From positions 32,162,122-32,226,121 of the forward strand of contig OX328101.1 in NCBI GenBank assembly GCA_946811185.2: a stretch of DNA of 64,000 nucleotides, written 5' to 3'. This DNA is from Hippopus hippopus. Lineage: Eukaryota > Mollusca > Bivalvia > Cardiida > Cardiidae. Numbering within the stretch: position 1 is the first letter of the stretch; every line of letters begins with the position of its first letter. The translations under genes and the position numbers were made by a program. Positions 30,822-41,717 of the stretch are shown here, piece after piece. Below the pieces are notes generated by a model that was not told the DNA's origin, did no database searches, and saw only the letters and a program-made list of their open reading frames with translations.

Positions 30822-30948
30822 AGGGGTCCTGTGTGGCTCAGTGGTGAAGCGTAGGGCTCAAAACTTGGAGATCCCTGGTTCAAGCCTTCCTGGAAGCACA
30901 GCATTTTTTCCTTGGAATGTCCTTGGGCAAGACCTTTCAGAGTCCCAG
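30822..30948 (+). mobile_element. tRNA-derived SINE, 3' truncated
   Basis: The clearest tRNA-like head in the window: A box TGGCTCAGTGGTGAAG and B box GGTTCAAGCC, followed by GTCCTTGGGCAAGACC and a break at the family A copy. Confidence 0.8.
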
Positions 30949-31095
30949 CCAACTTTTAATGACCCTGGTAAAGAAGACTTCTAAAAATAATTTGGGAAAA
31001 GGAGAAAATTCTGTTTACCAACAGTTTCTCCTTTTCCCATGTTGATTTCTACTCTATCAAGGCAAATTTTTGTCACTTTGGGCCATCTTCATGGC
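30949..31095 (+). mobile_element. Family A, left end missing
   Basis: CAGCCAACTTTTAATGACCC start; core TTCTGTTTACCAACAG; right part stops at GGGCCATCTTC. Confidence 0.7.
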
Positions 31096-32293
31096 CACTT
31101 ATCACCTGAATCAAAACACTCTGTTGTGAAAAGAAAAATATTCAGGGAACATCCAGTTGAACTTCAGGGGACCATAAGTCTGGCAATATGAAGGTGAGTG
31201 TAACGATTGAACTGAGATTTATTCTATTCCAGGGTCAAATATCAAAAATCTGAGAATGTCATACAACCCTTTATTCATTTTCCGATAAAATTGAGGATCA
31301 TTCAAAGCCAGCATAATGCAGCAGAAATACATTTTTACCCAGAGCAAGGGTGATCAAAAGTTTGCCATTTTGATGGCATGCAAACAATTTACCGGTAGAT
31401 ACACATTTCTGAAGTCGCCAAGTGCACATGGTTCCATCCACCAGAGTATATTTAAAGGTCTCTCAGGTTATTTTAATTAATGACCAAAACTATGTTGCGT
31501 TACTGTCTTTCTTCAAAGAAAGTGAGATTTTTAGTGAAATTTGTGATTTAGGGGATTCAGGATATGGAGTAGTACAGCACTATGTCATCCCTTTTTATTT
31601 CAGATCATTTCAAACAATATACGTTGTAAATAGCATTCAAACACCTGTATGTTTTCTATATGATTTTAATATATAAGCCATAAAGTAAAGTAGTCCACTA
31701 AAATTTTTTGTACAATTTTCCTGAGGAGAAACTGTCCAGAACAATGTTCAGTATAGACGTCAAGTCAGAAATGATAAATCATGGATACACTAAGGAGGCC
31801 AAAGTCTGTAATGTGACTAGAGAGTCACAATTTGTAGAAATGCTGATTGACATTGTCAATTTCATTGTCAATTTTATTATACGGTAGAGTTTCACTTTTT
31901 CATAGGTTTAATTTTACCTGATATGAATAATCCCAATTTTTAATTGATTAATTTTTTTGCTGAAACAAAACAGAACGATAAACAAGACTTTTGTCCAATC
32001 CTATAGGAGGCATTGAGGACATTTCTATGTGGGTGAGGAACTTTTATCGGACACATCGGGTGTCATGGACGATGGCAGTTCAAAGTTTTTTAAAGTCAGA
32101 TTTTTGTCCAAATCTAATCACAACTTCAATTAAATTGAATTAAAGTTTGATAGGCCAGTGCTTTATTGTTGTAATTAATTTATTGCTTATAACCACTACC
32201 CTGCATTTTTGCTCCAGCTCTCAGATGAAGAAATTCCCACAATACTATGGAATGCCCTTTTTCACACTGCTAGGGCCTATGATACCAATCTAT
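31096..32293. other. 1.2 kb unique AT-rich DNA
   Basis: No repeats recognised. An 84-codon frame (31422-31676) lacks family resemblance. Confidence 0.35.
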
Positions 32294-32506
32294 GATAACC
32301 CTTCAGCAGACAATCTTGATTTCTTATAGTTATGACTCAAAGGAGAAAATTATGAATCATTGTGGGAAAAAGAGAAAATGATAGTTACCATTTTCTCCTT
32401 TTCCCACAATATATTCTACCCTTTCAATGACCAAACTGATCATAATTCAACCATGTTTCATTTGTCACCTGCTTACTGCTTTCAATTTGATGTCTGTCAA
32501 AGAGAT
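32294..32506 (+). mobile_element. Family A, diverged
   Basis: ATAACCCTTCAGCAGACAAT start; core ATGATAGTTACCATTTT is imperfect; ends GTCTGTCAAAGAG. Confidence 0.7.
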
Positions 32507-32514
32507 ATGCAGGT

Positions 32515-32738
32515 TTAACCCTTTACCAAACAATCCTGTGTTTTGATGACCCTGAAGAAGAAAGCTAAAATGATTTTGGAGAAAAAAGGAAATACTGGTA
32601 ACCAGGATTTCATCTTTTCTCACAATGTTTTCTACCCTTTTGAAGAAAAATACCATCACTCATCTTATGATGTTGGTTGAAAATGCTTCCAATATGGACA
32701 AGTCAATTTTTTTTTTTATTTGTTTGGTAAAGAGTTAA
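32515..32738 (+). mobile_element. Family A, full length
   Basis: TTAACCCTTTACCAAACAAT to TTTGGTAAAGAGTTAA; right spacer has a T-run. The last TTAA is shared with the next copy. Confidence 0.85.
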
Positions 32739-32962
32739 CCCTTAACCAAACGAAAATATTTTAGACTTTTCCGAATTGAAGGTATTTGCAGACATCAAAA
32801 TAATTGTGAATGAAAAGTCTTAATTGATTTTGGAAGGGAAGAAAAGATTGTGGGAAAAGGAGAAAATGCTGGTTACCAGCATTTTCTCCTTTTCCCACAA
32901 TGTTTTCAAAAGGCCTCTTTCTCAGGGTCTTTAAAAGTCGGGATTGTGTGGTAAAGAGTTAA
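32735..32962 (-). mobile_element. Family A, full length
   Basis: TTAACCCTTAACCAAACGAA to GTGTGGTAAAGAGTTAA; core well paired. Both terminal TTAAs are shared with neighbours. Confidence 0.9.
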
Positions 32963-33156
32963 CCAATTTTAACGACCCTGAGAAAGACGGCTGTTGAAAA
33001 ATTTGTGAGAAAATGCTGGTAACCAGCATTTTCTCCTTTTTCCACAATATTTTCTACCTTTTCAAGGGCAAATAATATCGTTTGAAAAACATCTGAATTC
33101 TCTTCTGTAAATTCTTTCAATGTGGACAAGTCTCACATTTTACCATACGGTAAGTA
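32959..33156 (+). mobile_element. Family A, left end shortened
   Basis: TTAACCAATTTTAACGACCC: the first 15 bases after TTAA are deleted. Core right arm intact; ends ACCATACGGTAAG. Confidence 0.8.
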
Positions 33157-33320
33157 TGCAGTGATGTATGATAATGTCATTAGCCACTTAGTTGAGTTTC
33201 AGAGCATCAGACCTTGGTCCAAATATTTAGGCTTATGTCATTGTTGACAGATTTTAACCTTTTGATTGTGGTCTATTGTTTTATGGGAGTCAATGGGGTA
33301 GATGAGTTGATTACCTCAGT

Positions 33321-33526
33321 TTAACCCTATACCAAATAATCTCGAGTTTTAACGACCCAGAGAGAGAAAGCTTTTAAAGAAAACATTGTGGGAAAAGGAG
33401 AAAATGCTGTTAACCAGCATTTTCTCCTTTTCTCCGCAATGTTTTCTTTCATATCACAGATATGTCTATCTGCAAATGCTTTCAATTTGGGCCAGTCTAA
33501 AATTCTGTCACTTGGTATAGAGTTAA
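33321..33526 (+). mobile_element. Family A, full length, right spacer deleted
   Basis: TTAACCCTATACCAAATAAT to CTTGGTATAGAGTTAA; about 25 bp missing right of the core. Confidence 0.88.
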
Positions 33527-33676
33527 CAGATATAATAGAGTCCCCAACCTTGTAATATACTAATTATCAATCCTTACACTAACATTATCATAATATAATA
33601 TGGACATTTCATTTTATACAAAATACTCAATCTCAGTTTTAAGTCAATTTTGGGAGGGATGTCTCTCTACAAACTG

Positions 33677-33783
33677 AATAGTGTCAAGATCCAAAGATCA
33701 GACTACATGTTCTATGCAGCCTGATCTTTGTCTACACTGTCTGCTAAACACTTAAAACTCTACCTCAATGTGCTAAGAGTTAA
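33677..33783 (+). mobile_element. Family B, core and right end
   Basis: AAAGATCAGACTACATG / ATGCAGCCTGATCTTTG, then CTACACTGTCTGC and the right end GTGCTAAGAGTTAA. Confidence 0.7.
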
Positions 33784-33976
33784 TTTTGGATTGTTACTTT
33801 CTTGAATGGATACATCCTAATCTCTCAGAGGGGTTAGATATTTGGACAATTTTCACACAGTTTCGACCCCCAGCACCTGTAACTAGAGATGGGTTCTTTC
33901 AGTCTTTTATCATTCTACTGATCATTGGAATATTACTGAATTTTTTTTTGTTACTGCAAGTTTTGTCCTGTGTAAT

Positions 33977-34207
33977 TTATCCCTTTACTAAATAGTTCTG
34001 CTCTTGTACTGTCCTGAGGAAGAACGCTTTTGAAAACATCGTGTGAAAAAGAGAAAATGCTGGCAACCAGCATCTTCTCTATTTCCCACAATGTTTTTCT
34101 ACCCTTTCAAAGACAACTTGAATCTTTTTTTGCCATACTGAATTTTTCATCTGCACATGCTTTCAAAATGGAGGAGTTTAAATTTTGTTGACTGTAGAAG
34201 AATTAGA
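33977..34207 (+). mobile_element. Family A, near full length
   Basis: TTATCCCTTTACTAAATAGT to ACTGTAGAAGAATTA; core centre CTGGCAACCAG. Confidence 0.78.
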
Positions 34208-34504
34208 AATTCAATGAAAAAAGATATCTTAAACTGCTTTATTTGTATTAGGATATAAGAAACCCTACAAATGTTTGTGAAAAAGAAAGACGGAATTTTA
34301 ATGTCCGCCACATATCAAGACCTGTGGCAGTGACATTATATCTCCATTTCCCTCATATTTTGTTAAACTCTTACTTCATGAACTATTCTTTGACTTTTAC
34401 ATGCTCATATTAACAAATTTTGAATTACCTATTTCTTAAACAGTGTTTAGTTAACTTTTTTCATCAAAAGTAATACTATGTACAATAAGATAAATTGTTA
34501 GATT
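34208..34504. other. Unique AT-rich DNA
   Basis: Nothing recognised. Confidence 0.3.
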
Positions 34505-34735
34505 GTTTGACTGAATAGTGTTTTACGCCACTTTAAACAATGTTCCAGTCTTATCACAGTAACAGCTCACATATTCATGTATGTCCTTGGTTTCATCGGA
34601 ACCTGGCAAGGGCTCTGGAGGTTGTTGGCCAAAGGCACTCCAATGAAAAGCCCTAAGTGTCCTAAGAGAGGACTGAACCAGGGGCCTCCAAGTTACAAAT
34701 ACTACAACTTCACCACTGAGCCATGCAGCACCCTG
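34505..34735 (-). mobile_element. tRNA-derived SINE
   Basis: TTTTACGCCACTTTAAACAA tail side, GGCAAGGGCTCTGGAG body, then a B-box relic in TGAACCAGGGGCC and an A-box relic in CACCACTGAGCCATGC. Target duplication not clear. Confidence 0.78.
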
Positions 34736-34840
34736 AAACGGTCAGGATGTTGATCTGTGACAAAATTAGCATTTAAAGACAATTGTGGACATAGAATGCT
34801 ATTTCTTACAAGAAGCCTTTTCTCAAGATTTTGTTCTTGG

Positions 34841-35130
34841 TATGGTGTTTAACACCATGTTCAACAGTATTTCAGTTTCATCGCAGTGGCCAGTGCAACT
34901 ATCCATGCTCTCCTGGAGTTTCTTTTAACTTTTTTTTGCACAGTTATCTTTTGAAGCCATTGGCTGCTTTCTCATGACTGCAAACTATGGTTGAAACAGT
35001 GATAAGTGATGAGAAAGAAGTGAATCCTGTCACAATGACTAACATGTGTCTTTGAAAAATATTGGCCGAACTGGAGAGTTGAACCAGCAACCCCTTGGTC
35101 TCATGTCCTGACTACTCTACTGGAACTAGT
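34841..35130 (-). mobile_element. tRNA-derived SINE, variant like 14203-14488
   Basis: Shares GCAGTGGCCAGTGCAACTAT, CCATTGGCTGCTTTC and GAATCCTGT..CAATGAC with the SINE at 14203. The head is decayed (GAGTTGAACCAGCAACCCC). Confidence 0.7.
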
Positions 35131-35243
35131 CCACAATTTTCTGTAGCATTGAAAAGAAGAGATGTTTCTTGTTTCTACAAATGATTCTACTTTGTGTCAC
35201 TTGTATAAAGATTTATGAATAAAAATAATCTGTTTAGTGAGAG

Positions 35244-35416
35244 GTTAAACTTTGGCGCACTGAAAGCTGATGTTGTTTTTGTGGACAGTGTGGATCAAGA
35301 TCAGCCTGCACAGAATTTGCAGTCTGATCTTTGCCAGACATTTGGACAAAATCAGCTTTGACATTGCCTTATCTGCATGTTTGGTACTGACAGAGAATGT
35401 CTGTGACATCATTTAA
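35244..35416 (+). mobile_element. Family B copy opening a four-element chain
   Basis: TTAA 35244-35247; core GGACAGTGTGGATCAAGATC / TTTGCAGTCTGATCTTTGCC; ends at TTAA 35413-35416, which also begins the next family A copy. The outer arms are diverged. Confidence 0.65.
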
Positions 35417-35641
35417 CCCTTTACAGAACAACAAAATTTTAGACCTGTCCAAATTGAAAGCATTTGCAGACAACAAAACAAATGGGACTCAAAAACTAAA
35501 ATTTCTATAGGTAAGTGTAGAAATAATTGAGGGAAAAGGAGAAAATGCTGGTTACCAGGATTTTTTCCTTTTCCCGCAATGTTTTCAAAAGCCTTTCTTT
35601 CAAAGGTCGTTAAAACTCAGGATTGTGTGGTAAAGAGTTAA
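35413..35641 (-). mobile_element. Family A, full length
   Basis: TTAACCCTTTACAGAACAAC to GTGTGGTAAAGAGTTAA; core ATTGAGGGAAAAGG against CCTTTTCCCGCAAT. Confidence 0.9.
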
Positions 35642-35863
35642 CCCATTACCAAAAAGTCCTCAGTTTTCATATCCCTGAGGGAGAATGTTTTTGAAAACAT
35701 TATGGGAAAAGGGGAAAATGGTGTTGACAAAGATTTTCTCCTTTTGTCACAGAGCTTCTGCCCATCAGAGAACTTAAGCTAATTTGCATCAAATTTCAAT
35801 TTGGTATACACTAGTGTTTTGAATTCGACAGAGCCTAAAATTTGTTCATTTGGTTAGGGCTAA
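35638..35863 (+). mobile_element. Family A, full length, decayed core
   Basis: TTAACCCATTACCAAAAAGT to TTTGGTTAGGGCTAA; the core reads ATGGTGTTGACAAAGATT and no longer pairs well. Confidence 0.8.
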
Positions 35864-36087
35864 CTCTTCTACCAAACACAAATTCTAGACTTCTCCAAAT
35901 TCAAAGCATCTGCAGACAATAAATTTGAAAGTGATACCAATGAACCGAAGTTCTTTGACTGCATAGATAACAAGGTGGGAAAAGGAGAAAATGCTGGTTA
36001 CCAGCATTTTCTCCTTTTCCCACAATGCCTTCAAAAGCTGTCTCCTTCAGGGACGTTAAAATTCTGGATTGTGTGGTAAAGGGTTAA
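35860..36087 (-). mobile_element. Family A, full length
   Basis: CTAACTCTTCTACCAAACAC to GTGTGGTAAAGGGTTAA. Core perfectly paired in its inner 50 bases. Last member of the chain. Confidence 0.9.
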
Positions 36088-36329
36088 GTACTAAGCAGAG
36101 TATGAAAATGACTGTTTTTGGCAAAAGGGTCCAAAGTTGATAACCATAACGTTAGATTCCATCAAGGAAAGAAATTCAACTGGTTTCTGAAACAAACTCT
36201 GGACTCATCTGTTGTTAAAAGATACTTTTGCATTTGTTTCAATACAGCAATATACCATCCCCTATCAAAATTCTGTTCCTTATGGTAGTAAAAATAATGC
36301 AGGAGTTCTTTTCAGTTCATGAATTACAT

Positions 36330-36436
36330 AAATTAACTGTATACCAAACGATCCCGAGTTTTAATGCCCAAGGAAAAAGACTTTTCGAAATTACATTGTT
36401 TGCGAATGGTCTTCAGACCCATTTAGCAGTCTAAGG
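36330..36436 (+). mobile_element. Family A, left half
   Basis: TTAACTGTATACCAAACGAT then GAGTTTTAATGCCCAAGG; truncated at the core. Confidence 0.6.
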
Positions 36437-36437
36437 G

Positions 36438-36662
36438 TTCATCCCTTACAAAACAACAAATTTTAGATATGTCCATTTGGAGAGTATTTGAAAACAACAA
36501 ATCAACATTGGCTCAATTGATGGGATTTGTCTTTGGAAGGATAGAAAACATTGAAGGAATTGGAGATGCTGATTACCAGCATTTTCTCCTTTTTCCATAT
36601 TTTCAAAAGCATTATTCTGGGACTAATTAAGGGCCAATTTAGTATGGGTGTGTAGATAAAGG
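36438..36662 (-). mobile_element. Family A, near full length
   Basis: CATCCCTTACAAAACAACAA to GTGTGTAGATAAAGGG; core GGAGATGCTGATTACCAGCA. Confidence 0.75.
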
Positions 36663-36786
36663 GATGGTCCTTTTGCATTTGGTAACTCCATCTATTTTTA
36701 TTACATCAGATATGACATCATCATACAGATTTGAATGTGAATCCTCATAATTAACAGGTGTTAGTTAGTTTAAACATTTTTTTTTA

Positions 36787-36960
36787 CATCGATTGAGAAA
36801 CAAATTCTTACAACTTATACTAATCTCTCTCAATTTTGCTTCCTGGGAACTGCAGCAGTACTCACGCTGAATGTGTGGGCCAATGAACAAATCCCCAAAG
36901 TTGACACCTACTCGCGGGTCTCGAACTCAGTGTTGTTGAACATGTGAGTCATTCCCATAC
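36787..36960 (-). mobile_element. SINE-like element with B box
   Basis: Shares GATTGAGAAACAAATTCTTA and TTATACTAATCTCTC with 43971-44074. The minus strand contains GAGTTCGAGACCC, a B-box match, followed by GCGAGTAGGTGTC. Confidence 0.6.
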
Positions 36961-36971
36961 TCTTTGTGAAA

Positions 36972-37040
36972 CTCTGGCCTGAAATCTAAAAAATAACTTT
37001 TGAGGCTATGTAGCCCATTAATGATGATATCACTGATTTT
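36972..37040. repeat. Dispersed repeat, second copy of 6363-6450
   Basis: GAAATCTAAAAAATAAC and GAGGCTATGTAGCCC; the palindrome has one mismatch. Confidence 0.45.
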
Positions 37041-37160
37041 TTATTTTCTTACATTTCGTTTATCTTCTTAACTGATTATTTTCCAGCTTTTGCCTAATTT
37101 AAATTGGTGATAAATCATTTTCTAAGTATGGTGAGATTATGAAAATCTGTATAGCTCACT

Positions 37161-37382
37161 TTAACCCTTTACCACATGAGTCCAAGTTTTGAGAAAATGG
37201 CATTTCAAAACACCATGGGAAAAGGAGAAAATGCTGATTACCAGCATTTTCTCCTTTTCACAAAATGTTTTCTACCCTATCAAATACAATTTTCATGGGT
37301 CAAAGGGCCACATTTAGATTGTTGTCTGCATTTGCTTTCCGTTTGAACAAGTCTAAATTTTTGATACATGGTAAAGAGTTAA
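37161..37382 (+). mobile_element. Family A, full length
   Basis: TTAACCCTTTACCACATGAG to ACATGGTAAAGAGTTAA; CACCATGGG arm altered. Shares TTAA with the next copy. Confidence 0.87.
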
Positions 37383-37586
37383 CTCTTTACCAAGCGACAA
37401 AAGTTTGGATGCAACCAAATTAAAACCATCTGCAGACGACAAAATAAATGTGACTCAAAAATTGATTTTTTTTTGAGAATGGTACAAAACATTTTGGAAA
37501 AAGGAGAAAGTGCTGGTTCCACAATGTTTTCAAAAGCTTTCTATCAGAGGGTTGCTAAAAGTCGGGACTGTGTGGTATAGAGCTAA
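37379..37586 (-). mobile_element. Family A, right palindrome arm deleted
   Basis: TTAACTCTTTACCAAGCGAC to GTGTGGTATAGAGCTAA; after GTGCTGGTT it jumps to CCACAATGTTTTC. Confidence 0.82.
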
Positions 37587-37737
37587 CATACCAGACAGTG
37601 TTGAATTGATATGAAACTGTATGCACATTCTGTTGAGTGTGCACTAGATCTCCATAAGATCACCTTAGATGCTTCCATTAGCATGCTAACAGTGTTCAGG
37701 ATACCAGAAATGCTAATATGTGAAATAATATTGTCTG

Positions 37738-37945
37738 TTAACCCAGTACCAAATGACAAAATTTTGGACTGGACCAAATTGAAAGGATTTGCAGACAACA
37801 AATTAAGCGTAGCTCATATGATGATTGCTGTCTATGATAAGAAAGAAAACACTGTTGGGAAAGGAGAAAATGCTGGTTACCAGCATTTTCTCCTTACCCA
37901 GAATGTTTTCAAAAGTTCTCTCCCACAGGATCATTAAAATGTGGA
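37738..37945 (-). mobile_element. Family A, lacking the far end
   Basis: TTAACCCAGTACCAAATGAC, full core, then GGATCATTAAAATGTGGAA, where it fuses to an opposite-strand copy. Confidence 0.8.
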
Positions 37946-38117
37946 ATTTTAATGGTCTTGAGGAAGAAGGCTTTTGAAAACATTGTGACCAGCATCTTCT
38001 CCTATTCCCACAATGTTTTCTACCCTTTTAGGGTTAAATTAGCCACATCTAATTTCTTATCTCAAAATGATTTGAATTTAGACTTGTCCGATATTTTGTT
38101 GTTTGGTGAAGGGTTAA
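37946..38117 (+). mobile_element. Family A, fused partial copy
   Basis: TTTTAATGGTCTTGAGGAAG start; left arm reduced to CATTGTGACCAGCAT; ends TTTGGTGAAGGGTTAA. Confidence 0.75.
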
Positions 38118-38309
38118 ATAATCAAGATTTCTCTTGTATAATAGTCACCTTTTTTGCCATTATCAGTGGCTTAATTACTTAAGCCTAGTATGTTTGCACT
38201 GCTTTTCATTATTTCACTCAAGCAATAATCCTATTTTCACAAATCCACAAATACCACGTTATTAAGCTACTGAAATAGAAATCACCATGACAACTGAAAT
38301 GCCATATTT

Positions 38310-38569
38310 TCAAGAACAAATCTTTGCCTCCTGTTTTGAAAGCTTTTGACACAAAACCACATTTTTAGAACTCTTGTTGGTTTCCGGTAGACGAGGAGTG
38401 AAATCGACAATATTTGTCGCTGTGGTTACGTTATCTGAAATGAAAATTGATTTCCTCTGGAAAACCACAGCATGTCCTCTCTCTCCCATCTGTTGATGGA
38501 ATTTTTGTTGTGCCATGAGATCCTCCTGTCCTTCTGATATGTTTATACTGTAAAACTTACCACATTCAG
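38310..38569 (-). CDS. Possible internal or terminal exon, unrecognised protein
   Basis: On the minus strand a frame is open for about 87 codons and ends in a TGA stop at 38310. An ATG lies at 38516, but the frame stays open upstream to the edge of a family A copy at 38572. The residues are balanced and protein-like (for example SDNVTTATNIVDFTPRLPE), unlike the low-complexity frames elsewhere. Acceptor-like TTTTACAG lies upstream in frame, and TTTTCATTTCAG occurs inside. A GTAAGT on the minus strand near 38560 confuses the exon limits. I do not recognise the protein. It could equally be chance; no partner exon was found. Confidence 0.22.
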
Positions 38570-38571
38570 TC

Positions 38572-38749
38572 TCAACTCTGTACCAATAGACAAAATTTTA
38601 GACTTGTTCAAACTGAAAGCATTTGTAGACTGAAGAACAAATATGACTCAAATGATAGGATCTGTCTTAAAAAGAATAGATACCACCATGGAAAATGGAA
38701 TGAAAGCGGTCTCCCATAGGATAAAACACAGGATTGATGTGTAAAAGGT
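38572..38749 (-). mobile_element. Family A, core lost
   Basis: CTCTGTACCAATAGACAAAA start, GATAGGATCTGTCTTAAAA spacer, no palindrome, ends GATGTGTAAAAGGT. Confidence 0.6.
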
Positions 38750-39433
38750 GAGCAGTGGCTTGTATCTGACAACCACCTGTATTAAGAGCACTTACATTAC
38801 TTTTCTAAATCAATTTTTTCAATATATAAGAGTCCTGTGTGAATCAGCTGATTGTCTTACATGGTTACATTTGTAAGGTCCCCTAGGTGATTAAAAATAT
38901 TGTCAGTCAAATACATAATCAGTCAAAAGAAAATACATACTTGTCATATGTGAACTCATAAAACACTCTGTTATCATCATTGCAACACACTATTCAAATT
39001 GCTTTCTGACTATTTTTCAGGAGATCTTTTGTTCTTACTAATAGAGAAGTTCATCTTAAATGGCACACTAGGAGTTGATGATAGAAAGTGCCAGCTGTGG
39101 TTCATAAAATTTACTTTCTTGAGTCTTCTACTTGTACAATAAATATATGTACAGATTAAATTCTCCCAGTACAACAGTATTGACCATCATTCTTTGTTAC
39201 TCTCAAAAAATTCCAAAAAGGTTGTTTAAGATGAATCAGTTCTTGCAGTCCAGATACATGTATATCTTGTACACATAATCAACATATCAAGACCATAAGA
39301 GATCTCATTTTTGGGGACATTATTTCATAAGGAGAAATTACATTTACAGAGTAGTTTTGTCATAATGCCGTCATATGTATGTTTGTAGTAAACTTAATCA
39401 GAATGTAGATTTCTCTATTTCACAGAGGTAATT
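38750..39433. other. Unique AT-rich DNA
   Basis: No repeat or gene recognised. Confidence 0.35.
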
Positions 39434-39662
39434 TTAACCCTTTCCCGAACAATCCCTGGTTTTTACGACCCAGAGGAAGAAGCCTTCTGAAAACATTGTG
39501 GAAAAAGGAGAAAATGCTGGTAACCAGCATTTTCTCCTTTTCCTACAATGTTTTCTACTCTTCTAAAGTCATGTTTTAATTTTTGAGTCACGTTTATTTT
39601 GTCGTCTGCAAATGCTTTCAATTTGGACAAGTCTAAAATTCTGTTGTTTGGCAAAGAGTTAA
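39434..39662 (+). mobile_element. Family A, full length
   Basis: TTAACCCTTTCCCGAACAAT to TTTGGCAAAGAGTTAA; one arm pair mismatched (GTGGAAAA against TTTTCCTAC). Confidence 0.9.
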
Positions 39663-39711
39663 TATCATTAGCTTCAAATCAACATTACAGTGAATGACAT
39701 GTTTCACACTT

Positions 39712-39800
39712 TAGCCCTTTACTACACACTTCCAAGTTTTAACAACTCTGAGAAAGACACTTTTTGAAAACAGTTTGGGAAAAGAACAAATTTATATTGT
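39712..39800 (+). mobile_element. Family A, left half
   Basis: TTAGCCCTTTACTACACACT to GTTTGGGAAAAGAACAAAT; lost after the left arm. Confidence 0.65.
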
Positions 39801-39822
39801 GAGGTTATTATTTCTTTACACT

Positions 39823-40047
39823 TTAACCCTTTTAACACAATTCCCAGCTTTAACAACCCTGAGAAAGACAGTTTTTGAAAACGTGGGAAAAAGGAGAAAA
39901 TGCTGGTAACCAGCATTTTCTCTTTTTCCCACAATGTTTTGTACCTTAATAAATACACATACATCATTCAAGCAACATTTGATATGTCATCCGCAAATGC
40001 TTTCAATTTGGACGGGTTTAGAAATTTGTCGTCTGGTAAAGAGTTAC
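39823..40047 (+). mobile_element. Family A, full length
   Basis: TTAACCCTTTTAACACAATT to TCTGGTAAAGAGTTA; good pairing through CGTGGGAAAAAGGAG. Confidence 0.85.
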
Positions 40048-40163
40048 AGGAGGCAGAACTTGGATACCAACAAATTTATCAAATGAAACTGTTCAAAAAA
40101 GGTTGACATGTTGGTTTCTCTATAGGTTTAATTTTTGTTTTTCCAAGGTCTTTATCTTGTCTA

Positions 40164-40383
40164 TTAACACTTTACCACACAATGACGACTTTTAACGACC
40201 CTGGGAAAGAAGCCTTTTGAAAACATTGTGGGAAAAGGAGAAAACCAGCATTTTCTCCTTTTTCCACAATGTTTTCTACCCTGTCAAAGAATAATTGCAC
40301 CATTTGAGCCACAATGAAATTGTCGTCTGCAAATGCTTTCAGTTTAGACAAGTCTACATTTTTCTTGTGTGGTAAAGAGTTAA
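40164..40383 (+). mobile_element. Family A, core centre deleted
   Basis: TTAACACTTTACCACACAAT to GTGTGGTAAAGAGTTAA; nine bases around the symmetry point are missing (GGAGAAAACCAGCATTTT). Confidence 0.88.
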
Positions 40384-41084
40384 ACCTATTGTTTACAATA
40401 AGACCTCATAACTGGGCAATAGAAAGCACTTTATCAGTAAAAAGATGACAATTTCACGCTGATACATTCGGAAAAGTGACTTGATCGGCATATAATGCCA
40501 TCAACCAATGGTAAATACCCCAGTGTATAGAGATAATGCTACGATAAATTGATTTTTAGTTTGGGCTGTGTTTGTTTTACAAAGATACCAAGATATTTCA
40601 ATTGTGTTCATGTAAAAGTTTGAAAAGTGATTAAAACAAACTTGCACGCTCTTGTTTGTCCTCCTCACCATGATGCCAACTTCACTGGGACATTGACATT
40701 TCCTTTACTGACCAACTGAGAATAGTGGCAATGGTTGTCAATGATGACAAGTTGGTCTAATTTGGAGGCCTTTTGACTTCTTTTTGTTTTCAATTATTTT
40801 GAAGGCATTATGACTGACTCCGAGTAAGTCACTACTTTCTACAGAGGAAATTGCTTTTCTTAGTAACGGACTACCATACTAATGAATAATTTCTTTTTTT
40901 GCCACAGACTTTTCAGTTGTGTCTATTTATTAAACTTTAGAATTTCACTAATTTTGACATTATGTATTGTTTGCCAATAAAGGAAAGAGAGATGTAAACG
41001 TCACATTTTTTCTATATCTTTGTGGAAATACTTTTCTCTACAGCTCAGCTGCCTGTCACTTAAGAGAGTCACGAAAAATCCCTT
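40384..41084. other. Unique AT-rich DNA
   Basis: No repeat or gene recognised. Confidence 0.35.
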
Positions 41085-41308
41085 TCCTACACTTTCAAAG
41101 TATCCTTGCTGAAGAAACCACACGGACAACATTGTGGAAAAATAGAGAATATGCTTATCCAAATGTATGCTCAGCTTATTTTCCTTTTCCCATACAATGT
41201 TTGGTATCCCCTAAAAAGCAAATAATATCATTTGAACTTTGTTTTATTTTCGTCTGAAAATATGTTTGATATTGACATGATTAACTTTAATCTTCTAGTT
41301 AAGAGTCA
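41085..41308 (+). mobile_element. Family A, strongly diverged
   Basis: CAACATTGTGGAAAAATAG with TTCCTTTTCCCATACAATG; ends TAGTTAAGAGTCAA, directly joined to the next copy. Confidence 0.6.
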
Positions 41309-41541
41309 ACCCTTGACCACACAATCTCGAGATTTAACAACATGGAGAAAGAGGACTTTTCAAAAAAAAAAAAACTATGGGAAAAGGAGAAAAATGCCGG
41401 TAACCAGCATTTTCCATTTTCCAACAATGTTTTTTCCATTCTCAAACGCAAATCCCACCTTCTGAGCCACATTCATTATGTTGTCTGCAAATGCTTTGGA
41501 TAGTGACAAGTTCAAAGTTTCGTTGCCTGGTGAAGAGTTGA
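41305..41541 (+). mobile_element. Family A, full length
   Basis: TCAACCCTTGACCACACAAT to CCTGGTGAAGAGTTGA; an A-run sits in the left spacer. Confidence 0.82.
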
Positions 41542-41717
41542 ATAAAACAATCCTATATTCCAAAAGTATTTTGTGGGTTACTTTTTTTTTTAACCATTTT
41601 TTAATTTGATTTTAAGGTATAAAAGATTTATTTTAAGTCACCATAAAATGGCATAGAAATGAAAGTTTTATGATAATTAAAAAGACATTATTTACTTATC
41701 TCAAAATTTAGGCTACT

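Noticed and set aside
30822..30948. Functional tRNA gene
   Set aside because: The A and B boxes are good, but the sequence continues into a SINE body and has no closing acceptor stem.
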